In this document: positions 25,158 through 34,307 of the stretch, piece after piece
Position numbering within the stretch: the first letter of the stretch is position 1
How the letters are laid out: every line of letters begins with the position of its first letter
Source: Bacteroidales bacterium
GTDB lineage: Bacteria; Bacteroidota; Bacteroidia; Bacteroidales; UBA7332
DNA length: 43,791 bases
Assembly (NCBI GenBank): GCA_028687995.1
Contig: JAQTZA010000020.1
Span: 1-43,791 of the forward strand
Direction of reading: 5' to 3'
Notes under the pieces: generated by a model
Database searches by the model: none
What the model was told of the DNA's origin: nothing
What the model saw: only the letters and a program-made list of their open reading frames with translations
Position numbers and translations under genes: made by a program

Positions 25158-27164
25158 TTAAAACTCGTACGATGCTGTGATTCTAAAGTTGCGACGTGGC
25201 ATGGGGTAAAACCGAACCACTTCGTATTGGGTGTTGAGCAGGTTGATTAGTTCGCCTGTCAATTTTAATTTATTCTTGGTTATCGATGCGAAAAGCGAGT
25301 GCTCGGCAAACGGATTGAGTTTGTTCGCAAGAATGTTTTCTCCGTCCCATCGTTTACCGGAATAGAGCAAATTGTATCCACACTCCATGCCGAGATGCAC
25401 CCATGTGATCGACCCCGAACCCGATTGAAAAGGGGTGTATGGAATCTGTTCGCCAAAGTTTTCGCTCGACGATAATGCGTCCACGGCCTTTTGGTAAGTG
25501 TAGTTTGCTCTGCAAATTAGTTGGCTTTTTTTGTTGAATGAAATTGAGGTGAGCGCCGTAATATCAACTCCCTTAATTTCGACTTTGCCGTTGTTCACCA
25601 TACTCCAGTGAAAAAGGTCTTTGGGTGTGGCAATAATTTTGTTGTCCACCTGATTGTAATACCCATCGATGCTCAACTCCAACTCCGAAAAAATAGGACA
25701 ACGGGTTGAGTGAAAAACAAAGCCGACATTGTATTGATTGGTCGATTCGGGCTTGAGGTTTTTATTTCCCATATCTTGGTAATAGAGCTCATTGAATGAC
25801 GGAACCCGGAAAATGTTTTTGTAGAAAGCACGAATCCTCAACTCGTCGTTTTTCAAAACTTTGACTGAAAAACGGAGGGTAGGAGAGAATTTATCACGAT
25901 TTGCTGCTGATTTGCCAAATGCCACATCTTCTTGAGTGTGCGTGTAGAGTACGTTTGCTCCGACTGTCACTCTTTCAGTCGTGTATTTCCCTGCAATATT
26001 CACCAAACCTGTAAGTCTATTGCAACTGTTTGTGCGTTCGTAACCCGTAGAACGATTGAGCTCCAGCTCGTTGTACCAGCCGTCTGCCGCAGTCGAAAAT
26101 GACAATTGACTCACCGGGCGAAAAAGTAGAGAGCCAGAAACGTAATATTCGTTTTGCGAATAATTCTCTGTTGCCACCTCATTTTGAATTGAAGGATTCA
26201 CATTCGTAAACCGACTTTCTGAGTGATTGATTTTCGCGAATAATTGACGATGCAAAAGGTTTGAATTTCTATTTTGATAGTGAAATTGTGTGAAAATTTG
26301 GTTGTCTTTCAGACGCGATTCGCTGTAATTGTTGTATAAAACTACGCTTCCTGGCAATCCGCGATCTGAGAGGTATAAATTGGATTTTATCGAAAAAAAC
26401 TCTTTCGCTGAAGATCTAAACAGTGCATTTGCTTCCGCACGCACCGATTGCACATCACTATTAATACGAGTCTGTTCTTGCTGGATGCTGTTGGGATTTA
26501 AGGGGTCAATATTTTGAAGAAAAGTATATTTACCATTTGCGACGACACCTTCGCCAGATAGATTAAAATTCCATCTCTTTTTTGTCGATTTGGAGAGGAA
26601 AAGAGAGCCATTTAGCAATCCAAATGAACCAGTTTTAAGCGTTGCTTTTCCAACAGTCGCACGAGTAGAGTCGGAGAGATGGCTAATTGTCGCTAGACAA
26701 ATGACTCCTGAAGAGGCAAATGTGCGTGCCGATTGGAAAATATCGTTTGGTTGTGCGTTTGTCAGCGAAATATCGGCGATGTTTTCGAGCGAAAAACGAC
26801 CTAAATCAATCTGCCCAGTTTGTATGTCACCAATCATCACACCGTCGTAGCTCACGCCTGTGTGTTGTGCTCCAAATCCGCGCAACGACACCGTTTTTAG
26901 TCCACCGATGCCACCGTAATCTTTTACCGTCACACCCGAAAAGTGCTTTGCAACGTCTGTCACATTGGTAGCATTCAGCTGCTTCAATTCTATTTGATCG
27001 AATTGTTGAATAGGTAGTGCTGCTCTGACATTTTGGAATCGACGACCTTTAATAATCACTTCAGGCAGATGTTTCGTCTTCAGCGTATCGGTTGACAGAT
27101 CGTCGGCAGAGACCGAAAACCCAAAAGCAATAACAAAGATGTAAATCAGACAAATTTTTGACAC
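25158..27164 (-). CDS. btuB: TonB-dependent outer-membrane vitamin B12 receptor
   Basis: Product of 668 residues. It starts with GTG at 27164; no nearby in-frame ATG gives the signal peptide (about residues 1-20, ending SVSA). The plug domain (about 45-150) has VTDVAKHFSGVTVKDYGGIGGLKTVSLRGFGAQHTGVSYDGV, followed by a 22-strand-type barrel ending in aromatic SYEF. The riboswitch just upstream and the neighbouring BtuG-like and CobQ genes identify cobalamin as substrate. The protein imports B12 through the outer membrane with energy from TonB. A hairpin lies directly before the start codon and may control translation. Confidence 0.93.
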   Translation of the reverse strand: MSKICLIYIFVIAFGFSVSADDLSTDTLKTKHLPEVIIKGRRFQNVRAALPIQQFDQIELKQLNATNVTDVAKHFSGVTVKDYGGIGGLKTVSLRGFGAQHTGVSYDGVMIGDIQTGQIDLGRFSLENIADISLTNAQPNDIFQSARTFASSGVICLATISHLSDSTRATVGKATLKTGSFGLLNGSLFLSKSTKKRWNFNLSGEGVVANGKYTFLQNIDPLNPNSIQQEQTRINSDVQSVRAEANALFRSSAKEFFSIKSNLYLSDRGLPGSVVLYNNYSESRLKDNQIFTQFHYQNRNSNLLHRQLFAKINHSESRFTNVNPSIQNEVATENYSQNEYYVSGSLLFRPVSQLSFSTAADGWYNELELNRSTGYERTNSCNRLTGLVNIAGKYTTERVTVGANVLYTHTQEDVAFGKSAANRDKFSPTLRFSVKVLKNDELRIRAFYKNIFRVPSFNELYYQDMGNKNLKPESTNQYNVGFVFHSTRCPIFSELELSIDGYYNQVDNKIIATPKDLFHWSMVNNGKVEIKGVDITALTSISFNKKSQLICRANYTYQKAVDALSSSENFGEQIPYTPFQSGSGSITWVHLGMECGYNLLYSGKRWDGENILANKLNPFAEHSLFASITKNKLKLTGELINLLNTQYEVVRFYPMPRRNFRITASYEF

Positions 27165-27172
27165 AACTAAAA

Positions 27173-27202
27173 CTATTTGACGATTGTTGACCGATCAAAT
27201 AG
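27173..27202 (-). promoter_or_regulatory. Hairpin just upstream of btuB start (likely riboswitch expression platform)
   Basis: CTATTTGA (27173-27180) and TCAAATAG (27195-27202) form an 8-bp stem. In the mRNA the stem ends nine bases before the GTG start and is followed by TTTTAG, so it could block ribosome access or act as a short terminator in the bound state. Confidence 0.5.
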
Positions 27203-27291
27203 CTCCCGAAAATGAGTTAACAAAGGCAAAAGGATGTTCTTTCTGCTGATGTTTCGTCGCTTTTTCCTCGAAAGCTTCTGAAAATGTTTTC

Positions 27292-27472
27292 GCGTTGGCA
27301 GGTCTTCTGACTTACTCCGATTTTGAACGCCTTCCCGTTTAACCTGAGGCTAAATAGTGGCAAAAAGTGATTGTTCAAAATTTCTTTTAGAGCTTACAGC
27401 AGCGGGACTGTACAGGATTTTCACCTGTTTCCCTTTTCATCCTTATCTGCGAACACAGACTTGGAACCAATG
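27292..27472 (-). promoter_or_regulatory. Cobalamin riboswitch controlling btuB and the B12 locus
   Basis: The minus-strand leader carries the conserved parts in order: GGGAAACAGGTG and AATCCTGTACAGTCCCGC with TGCTGTAA (27392-27433), GCCACTA, and the B12 box AAGTCAGAAGACCTGCCA (27296-27313). These define the cobalamin aptamer. It lies between the promoter (27478-27510) and btuB, so binding of cobalamin should lower expression of the receptor and probably of downstream genes. Confidence 0.95.
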
Positions 27473-27477
27473 CGATG

Positions 27478-27510
27478 CAAAGGTAATACTAATTTATTTT
27501 ACGAATCAAA
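27478..27510 (-). promoter_or_regulatory. Promoter of the riboswitch-btuB transcript
   Basis: In the minus strand TTTG (27507-27510), a 21-base spacer and TACCTTTG (27478-27485) fit the Bacteroidota pattern. Initiation near 27471 puts the aptamer at the very 5' end of the transcript. The remaining stretch up to about 27640 is AT-rich and I see nothing else in it. Confidence 0.65.
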
Positions 27511-27643
27511 TTTTTGGATTATAAATTTGAATAAAAGTTGTAAGTGGCTGATTGATTGGCTAATAATTAAAATAATTACAAAATTACTATTTGTTGAAAA
27601 TCAAAGACTGTGTATTTCTATTCTTATTCAAAAGGTAGTTTTG

Positions 27644-27674
27644 TTGTTCATCCCCATTGAATTCAGTATATTTG
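27644..27674 (+). promoter_or_regulatory. Promoter of the SpoIID/LytB gene
   Basis: TTG (27644-27646), a 20-base spacer and TATATTTG (27667-27674) match the Bacteroidota consensus. Initiation near 27680 leaves a leader of about 30 bases. Confidence 0.7.
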
Positions 27675-27709
27675 CAGCTATACATTTAACTCCTATTTCA
27701 TAATATTAT

Positions 27710-29032
27710 ATGCAAGAGCCCATTCTTTCTGTTGGAATTCTTTCAGCCGATTTAGTTCCTTTCGAACTTGTAGGTGATTTTATAATTAATGGAGAGGTGC
27801 GTATCGTTTCGGGGATCTATTCGGTGAGTTTATTACCCGAAGGTCTGCTTTTCGGAGATAATATCTATTCGGAATTGGTACTTAAACCACTTTCTTCAGA
27901 ATCTATATTTACCCTTAACGAGGTGGTGATTGGCATCGATTTTCACTGGGAGCGAAAGGAATCTCAATCGTTTCGTGGCTCATTGAAGTTGATTGTAGAG
28001 GGCGAAAAGGTAACGGCAATCAATCTAATTCCAGTGGAGGAGTATCTGAAAAGCGTTATTTCTTCTGAAATGAGCGCAACAGCTTCGCCTGAATTGCTGA
28101 AAGCCCATGCTGTGATTTCGCGTAGTTGGCTGCTTTCGCAATTGGAAAAACGAACCGATTTATCCGAGAAAACAATTAATTACGTCTCTGAAACGAGAGA
28201 TGATAGTGAGTGGATAAAATGGTGGGATCGAGAGGATCATACGCTCTACGATGTGTGTGCCGACGACCATTGCCAGCGTTATCAAGGTATTACGAAGGCA
28301 TCTACCGAAAAGGTTGTCGAAGCAGTGGAAGCTACACGAGGAGAATTACTCACATTTGATGATAAAATTTGCGACGCTCGGTTTTCGAAGTGTTGTGGTG
28401 GTATGATGGAACGTTTCGAAAACTGTTGGGAGCCGGCATCACATCCTTATCTACAAAAGGTGTTCGATAGAGCTGAAAACTCCATCTCTTATTCTCCCGA
28501 TTTGACCAACGAAGTTGAAGCTGAGGGTTGGATCAGAACTTCACCCGACGCATTTTGTAATACGAAGAATAGTGCGATTTTGTCGCAAGTGCTAAATAAT
28601 TACGATCAAGAGACGACCGATTTTTACCGCTGGAGTGTGACTTATACCCAAGAAGAGTTGACGGGATTACTCCGAAAACGAACGGCAATCGATTTCGGAG
28701 AGATTCTCGATTTGATTCCTGTGGAGCGTGGCGTCTCTGGAAGAATGATTCGTCTGAAGGTTGTTGGTTCGAAGTGTACTATGATAATCGGGAAGGAGCT
28801 CCTGATTCGAAAATCGTTATCGAATTCTCATCTTTACAGTTCGGCCTTTGTGGTTGATAAAGAGGGGTTTGAAAATGGATTTCCATCAGCTTTTACCCTT
28901 ACTGGTGCAGGCTGGGGACATGGCGTTGGTCTGTGTCAGATCGGAGCTGCTGTCATGGGGGAGTCAGGATATTCTTATAAGCAGATTCTACAGCATTACT
29001 ATAGAGATGTAAATCTGGTTAAACAATATTGA
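27710..29032 (+). CDS. SpoIID/LytB domain protein
   Basis: Product of 440 residues. A SpoIID/LytB core is recognised: VIPVEEYLKSVISSEM-like LIPVEEYLKSVISSEM (near residue 105), ELLKAHAVISRSWLL (near 124), TRGELLTFDDKICDARFSKCCGG (about 209-231) and the late GAGWGHGVGLCQIGAAVMGESGYSYKQILQHYY (about 401-433). SpoIID cleaves glycan strands of denuded peptidoglycan; LytB enhances amidases. No signal peptide is seen at the chosen ATG, which is odd for a wall enzyme; a cytoplasmic or divergent role cannot be excluded. It stands alone with its own promoter. Confidence 0.87.
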   Translation: MQEPILSVGILSADLVPFELVGDFIINGEVRIVSGIYSVSLLPEGLLFGDNIYSELVLKPLSSESIFTLNEVVIGIDFHWERKESQSFRGSLKLIVEGEKVTAINLIPVEEYLKSVISSEMSATASPELLKAHAVISRSWLLSQLEKRTDLSEKTINYVSETRDDSEWIKWWDREDHTLYDVCADDHCQRYQGITKASTEKVVEAVEATRGELLTFDDKICDARFSKCCGGMMERFENCWEPASHPYLQKVFDRAENSISYSPDLTNEVEAEGWIRTSPDAFCNTKNSAILSQVLNNYDQETTDFYRWSVTYTQEELTGLLRKRTAIDFGEILDLIPVERGVSGRMIRLKVVGSKCTMIIGKELLIRKSLSNSHLYSSAFVVDKEGFENGFPSAFTLTGAGWGHGVGLCQIGAAVMGESGYSYKQILQHYYRDVNLVKQY

Positions 29033-29196
29033 ATGAGGTAGGAATTGGATTTCCGACTGTAACATGACAAATATATGTATTTGATTTGTATCTTCATATA
29101 ACTCCTTAAAATCTAATTATTTGCTTAAAATCTAGTATATTTAGGTTTGAGAATAAAAAAAGCATAAAATATGCTAATTTGTTCTGTTTAAGTTAT

Positions 29197-29204
29197 TATA
29201 TTTG
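29197..29204 (+). promoter_or_regulatory. Possible -7 box of the adhesin/type IX set
   Basis: TATATTTG matches TAnnTTTG and lies 46 bases before the ATG at 29251. The nearest TTTG is only 15-16 bases upstream, so the -33 element is off. Close by are a palindrome AGCATA-AAA-TATGCT (29161-29175) and two CTTAAAATCTA repeats (29105-29115, 29124-29134), possibly regulator sites. Confidence 0.4.
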
Positions 29205-29250
29205 AGCTTTAGCATCCAAATACCGCTATCACGTCAAAATTGATATTCAC

Positions 29251-32200
29251 ATGGCATCTATCAAACTAACAGGCACATTTTTCAGAATCTCGTTGGTGTG
29301 CACACTGATATTTTTCTTTTCTCACTATGCATCATCTCAATCTGGATTTTATATCAATGAAACATTTAGAGGTGATACATCCACAGTTATTACATTTGGT
29401 GGTAGCCCGATTCAAGCATATTTAACTTCCAGTCATATCGATCCTGTAGGAGATGGATGGTTACGGTTGACAAGTGATGAGCAAAATCAAAAAGGATTTG
29501 CCATTGTAAATCAGCCATTTTCATCTACAAATGGAGTATTAATCGATATGGAATTTGTGATATGGCGCACACATCCCGATGGATTTGGTGGAGCTGATGG
29601 ATTCTCCATATTTCTTTATGATGCCGCAGTTTCTAATTTTTCGATGGGTGGATTTGGTGGTTCTTTAGGATATGCTCAGCGTACAATCGAAGGAGTACCT
29701 GAACATGGTCTGATCGGAGGTTTTGTGGGTATTGGTTTTGATGAATATGGAAATTATAGTAATTTCAGCGAAGCACGTGATGGTGGATTGGGTTTTGGCA
29801 GAACGCCTAATACTATTGGCATAAGAGGACCTGGCGATAAAGCATCTAATTGGTTCAATGGCTACAGTTGGTTGACTGGTAATTCTTCACTTGGATTTGA
29901 TTTGCAGGCAGGTCAGACAAATGCTAGACCATCTGACACATCTCACTATAGACGTGTTCAGCTTGAAATTACGCCATTACCTGACAAACAGTATAGTATA
30001 ACTGTTCGTATGATGACTCAGAAGAATGGTACATTCACCACTGTTTTGCCAGCTTATACATTGCCAACTTTACCACCTGCTATGTTGAAATTAGGATTGG
30101 CAGCTTCTACAGGTCAATCCATCAATGTACATGAAATCCGAAACTTAATCATCACCTCTGCTGGTGGTATTCGTGCTCGTAAGTCGGTTGATAAGACTTT
30201 TGCGAAGGTAGGAGATGAATTGAATTACTCTATCGATGTATTTAATCAAACTGATCAGCAAGCTACGGGATTAATTCTAAGAGACACTTTGAGTAAAATT
30301 GCATCTAATTTTCAAGTCACTGGTATCACTTTTGATAATCATGGTGATGTAAATAATACTGCGACAAATTATACCAATACCGATTTGTCGAATGTGACGC
30401 TTAATATAAGTCCGATAAGTTATGTAACGTTCAATATCAAGGGTAAGATAAAAAATTATCCTGTAGGAGGAATTCTCACAAATTCAGTTACTGTTGAAAT
30501 GGGTTCGTCAACCATAATTGACCCAGATTTTGTGAATAATACCTCTTTTGCTTCTACAGAGGTAGAGATGGCAAACGCTCCCGATTTTATTATTACTCAA
30601 AGTGTAAATGATATCTGCCTGAATCCGAGTATAACGAATACTTTGTCATTGCACATCTCCAATATTGGTAAAACTGCAAGTGTTTTAAATAGCGTTGTTA
30701 CCGTAAAAGATACCATACCCACAGGATTAAAAGTGATTGGTATTCCTGGAGGAACAGGCTGGATGACCACTAATGTGGGAAATGCTTATAAATTTACTAG
30801 AAGTGATGTCATTGCCAAAAATACTAGTTTTCCTGATATAAATATTTCGGTTGAACAAGTTGGTTCGACTCCAAATATTTCGTGGGTAAATATTGCACGA
30901 GTCGATAATGATAGCGATTTTGTGAAAGGAAATAATGAGACATCTCCTATGATTTTGTACGCCCCCATTTCTGTAAACGCTGGTGCTGATCAAACCGTTT
31001 ATTCTTCTGGAATTGTAACATTAGCTGGTAGCACATCATCTGGCTTGACTGGTGCTTGGAGCGTAGTCAGTGGGATTGCTACATTTGACGATATAACAAA
31101 ACCTAATGCCAAGGCAACACTCGCACCAAACACTACTGCAACATTGAAATGGACTTTGAGTAATAGTAGTTGCTCCTCATCCGATGAAGTGATTATATCA
31201 TATTTCATTCCAAAAGTCACTCTGATAAAATCAGTCTCTAATCCTCAGACTTTCAAATTAGGAAGTACGATAAATTATAGCTTTAAAGTTGCAAATGCAG
31301 GTTTAGTAACATTGTCAGATGTGTTGCTTGCTGATAATAAATTGACGAATCAACCCATTTATGTGAGTGGCGATTTGAATGTAAATTCTAAACTAGATAT
31401 TGGAGAAACATGGACATATTCTGCTAGTTACGTAGTAAAACAAGCAGATGTTGATGCAGGTCAAGTTACTAATTCTGCTGTTGTAACGGCGAAGGATCCA
31501 TCACTAAACGTGGTTACAGATACATCAGGATCAAACGCAACCAACGATTCAGAAACAATAACTCCCATAGAGCACATTAATAATGTCGTATTAACTAAAA
31601 CGGTGACTACTGTTGGACCTTATCGATTAGGTGACAAAATTGACTATTCATTTAGTGTTGCAAATGAAGGAACAACAACCCTTTCGGATGTTGTACTGAC
31701 TGATCCTAAATTGTCTGTAGCACCATTGTTTATTGATGGAGATTCGAATACAAATAACAAATTAGATGTAGGTGAAACATGGACATACATTGGTCATTAT
31801 ACAGTTAAACAATCTGATGTAGATTTTGGAAAAGTTTCGAATATTGCAACTATTCATTCCTTAGATCAAAACGGAGTGGATGTGAGCGATATCTCAGGAA
31901 GTAATGTGCCCACAGTAGCCTATTTGGGTGAAGGTAAGATAACGTTAGTGAAAGAGGTCGATACATTAATAACAAAGAAACCCTTTGTATTGAATGATAG
32001 CATCATATATAAATTTACAGTGAAAAATATTGGAGTTATCCCTTTGAATACATTGGTATTGACTGATTTGAAGTTTTCACTTTCCTCGCCACCTATTTAT
32101 CTGAGTGGCGATTTAAATAATAATAAAGCATTGGATCTTACTGAGACTTGGATCTACAAAGGCAAATATTATGTTTCGCAAGCGGATGTAGATGCTGGGA

Positions 32201-33231
32201 AGGTTGTAAACTCGGCATTGATAACATCGAGGTATAATAATGGAATAGAAGAGAAGGCGGCAAGTGATAGCTCAGGGACAAAATCAAATACGGATGATCC
32301 TACCATTACACCGATTTTGCAAACTACATCTGTTGCACTTGTCAAAGTTATAACCAATGATGCTAGCTTCAAATTAGGTGATCAGATTATTTACCAATTT
32401 ACAGTTAAAAATACAGGAACTACAACTTTGTCGGATGTTGTTATAACAGATTTAAAATTGGATGGATCAGTAGTTTTTGTATCTGGAGATAACAATAGTA
32501 ACGGAAAACTTGACCCAAAAGAGAATTGGATTTACACAGGTAAACATACCATTGTACAAGCAGATGTGACAGCAGGAATTGTCCAGAATAGTGCACTTGT
32601 CACCGTTAAAGATCCTGACGGAAAGTTTATAACTGATATTTCAGGTACCAACGATAAAAATGATATTCCTACTGTCGCTACGGTGAATCAAAAACCAGTA
32701 GCAATAGATGATAATGCAGTGACAAAACAGGTAACACCTGTTACGATTGATGTAAGAGATAATGATGTTCCTGGTTCGGTAGAAATTGACCCAAAATCTA
32801 TTGAGATAATCGCACAACCACTCAATGGGATTGTCACCATTACGATAGATGGAACAATTATTTATACTCCAGTAAAAGGTTTTTCTGGAGATGATGTTTT
32901 TACCTATCGGGTGAAGGATATTAATGGAAAATGGTCTAATATCGCAGAGGTAGTTGTGACAGTTTCTCCTATTAATTTGGATATACCAAATGTATTTACC
33001 CCTAATGGAGATGGTGTAAACGATACGTTTGCTATTGGAGGATTAGCGAATTTTGACAACGCGTCTTTATATATCTATAATCGCTGGGGCGCTCAAGTCT
33101 ATGCTGACACCAATTATCGAAACGATTGGACAGGATACGGATTAAATGAAGGGACTTATTTCTTTGTGCTTTTCCTGAAAAATGGTACGAAAAGCAATCG
33201 TTATAAAGGCTGGGTTTTGCTAAAGAGATAG
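29251..33231 (+). CDS. Large secreted adhesin: L-type lectin-like domain, four repeated domains, type B type IX sorting domain
   Basis: Product of 1326 residues. A signal peptide (about 1-30) is followed by an L-type lectin-like domain (about 31-300; GGADGFSIFLYD, GFVGIGFDEYGNY). Then come DUF11-like segments (about 305-570), a PKD/Ig-like domain (about 575-652) and four repeats of about 120 residues starting near 652, 776, 894 and 1025. Each repeat contains a GD.N.N..LD..E.W loop resembling calcium sites, and a QADVDAG segment. A cadherin/Ig-like domain (about 1146-1240, IDDNAVTKQ, VFTYRVKD) precedes the C-terminal sorting domain (about 1242-1326, NVFTPNGDGVNDTF, YNRWGAQVY, GTYFFVLFLKNG, KGWVLLKR). 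This is the type B (CHU_C) signal for the type IX system. It probably binds glycans at the cell surface. The next gene encodes the PorP/SprF-like partner that such cargos need. Confidence 0.9.
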   Translation: MASIKLTGTFFRISLVCTLIFFFSHYASSQSGFYINETFRGDTSTVITFGGSPIQAYLTSSHIDPVGDGWLRLTSDEQNQKGFAIVNQPFSSTNGVLIDMEFVIWRTHPDGFGGADGFSIFLYDAAVSNFSMGGFGGSLGYAQRTIEGVPEHGLIGGFVGIGFDEYGNYSNFSEARDGGLGFGRTPNTIGIRGPGDKASNWFNGYSWLTGNSSLGFDLQAGQTNARPSDTSHYRRVQLEITPLPDKQYSITVRMMTQKNGTFTTVLPAYTLPTLPPAMLKLGLAASTGQSINVHEIRNLIITSAGGIRARKSVDKTFAKVGDELNYSIDVFNQTDQQATGLILRDTLSKIASNFQVTGITFDNHGDVNNTATNYTNTDLSNVTLNISPISYVTFNIKGKIKNYPVGGILTNSVTVEMGSSTIIDPDFVNNTSFASTEVEMANAPDFIITQSVNDICLNPSITNTLSLHISNIGKTASVLNSVVTVKDTIPTGLKVIGIPGGTGWMTTNVGNAYKFTRSDVIAKNTSFPDINISVEQVGSTPNISWVNIARVDNDSDFVKGNNETSPMILYAPISVNAGADQTVYSSGIVTLAGSTSSGLTGAWSVVSGIATFDDITKPNAKATLAPNTTATLKWTLSNSSCSSSDEVIISYFIPKVTLIKSVSNPQTFKLGSTINYSFKVANAGLVTLSDVLLADNKLTNQPIYVSGDLNVNSKLDIGETWTYSASYVVKQADVDAGQVTNSAVVTAKDPSLNVVTDTSGSNATNDSETITPIEHINNVVLTKTVTTVGPYRLGDKIDYSFSVANEGTTTLSDVVLTDPKLSVAPLFIDGDSNTNNKLDVGETWTYIGHYTVKQSDVDFGKVSNIATIHSLDQNGVDVSDISGSNVPTVAYLGEGKITLVKEVDTLITKKPFVLNDSIIYKFTVKNIGVIPLNTLVLTDLKFSLSSPPIYLSGDLNNNKALDLTETWIYKGKYYVSQADVDAGKVVNSALITSRYNNGIEEKAASDSSGTKSNTDDPTITPILQTTSVALVKVITNDASFKLGDQIIYQFTVKNTGTTTLSDVVITDLKLDGSVVFVSGDNNSNGKLDPKENWIYTGKHTIVQADVTAGIVQNSALVTVKDPDGKFITDISGTNDKNDIPTVATVNQKPVAIDDNAVTKQVTPVTIDVRDNDVPGSVEIDPKSIEIIAQPLNGIVTITIDGTIIYTPVKGFSGDDVFTYRVKDINGKWSNIAEVVVTVSPINLDIPNVFTPNGDGVNDTFAIGGLANFDNASLYIYNRWGAQVYADTNYRNDWTGYGLNEGTYFFVLFLKNGTKSNRYKGWVLLKR

Positions 33232-33252
33232 TATCAAAGATTAAGGAATAAA

Positions 33253-34275
33253 ATGAGTTATATGACAACAAATAATAGAATTAAAATTACAGTGCTTTTC
33301 TTTCTACTAATTATTTTAGTAGGAAACTCGATGGCGCAACAAAATATACAATTTACACAATATATTTTCAATTCATTGAGTATTAATCCCGCGTATGCAG
33401 GGTACAAAGAGCAATGGTATATCCAAACAACGGCTCGAACACAGTGGGTTGGCATTGAAGGTGCTCCACAAACCATGCAACTTTCGGTAGATGGAATTAC
33501 GAACGAAGAAAACAAACGAGTGGGTGTGGGGTTGCAATTTGCTGCAGATAAAATTGGTCCACAAACGGCTACATTACTCTATGCGAACTATGCTTATCGA
33601 TTGCAGCTCGATGATGAAGACACTCGAAGATTAAGTTTTGGTATAGCTGCAGGGGTTACTCAATATGGATTGGATGAGAGTCTATTACATCCAATTGATT
33701 ATAGCGATCCTATCTTGTCAAGAGATATGAATACAAACTATATACCAGACGTCAGATTTGGGATTTATTACTATACGCCAAAATGGTATTTGGGATTTTC
33801 CGTTATGGACATGTTGTCAGGTAATCTTACGAGCTCAATTTTCCATTGGGATGTGGCTGATACAGCTAATATTATTAAGAAACCTCACATATATTTGATG
33901 TCAGGAACGGTTTTTGATTTGACCGACTATATCAAATTAAGACCAGGCATGTTATTTAAAGAAGATTTCAATGGTCCCACTTGTGTCGATTTGAATGCCA
34001 TGTTTATTTTTGGAGGAAAGTTATGGTTAGGTGGGTCTTATCGATCTGGATTGAATATTTTTGAAAAGAAATTTGATGATGGCTTGACACTTAGTAAATT
34101 AAATTCTGTATCGGGTATTATTCAACTTTATATTTCAGAAAATATAAGACTAGGCTATTCCTATGATTACATGATTAATGGATTGAAATATACTCAGTTA
34201 GGTACTCATGAAATAACCTTAGGCTGGACCATACCCACCAAGACGCAACGACTGTTAAGCCCACGATTTTTTTAA
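33253..34275 (+). CDS. PorP/SprF family type IX secretion outer-membrane protein
   Basis: Product of 340 residues with a signal peptide (about 1-30, ending NSMAQQ). The family hallmark QFTQYIFNSLSINPAYAGYKE is at residues 34-54, followed by a beta-barrel-like region with many alternating strands (RLSFGIAAGVTQYG, LRPGMLFKEDF, IRLGYSYDYMI) and a C-terminal SPRFF. In Flavobacterium SprF is needed for secretion and surface attachment of SprB, a type B cargo; the position 21 bases after such a cargo suggests the same dedicated pairing here. The first ATG (33253) and ATG three codons later are both possible. Confidence 0.92.
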   Translation: MSYMTTNNRIKITVLFFLLIILVGNSMAQQNIQFTQYIFNSLSINPAYAGYKEQWYIQTTARTQWVGIEGAPQTMQLSVDGITNEENKRVGVGLQFAADKIGPQTATLLYANYAYRLQLDDEDTRRLSFGIAAGVTQYGLDESLLHPIDYSDPILSRDMNTNYIPDVRFGIYYYTPKWYLGFSVMDMLSGNLTSSIFHWDVADTANIIKKPHIYLMSGTVFDLTDYIKLRPGMLFKEDFNGPTCVDLNAMFIFGGKLWLGGSYRSGLNIFEKKFDDGLTLSKLNSVSGIIQLYISENIRLGYSYDYMINGLKYTQLGTHEITLGWTIPTKTQRLLSPRFF

Positions 34276-34307
34276 AAAATTGATTTCTAATAAAATCACA
34301 AAATTGT

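Noticed and set aside
27371..27703. Plus-strand open frame of 110 codons
   Set aside because: It overlaps the cobalamin aptamer on the other strand and the promoter of the SpoIID/LytB gene.
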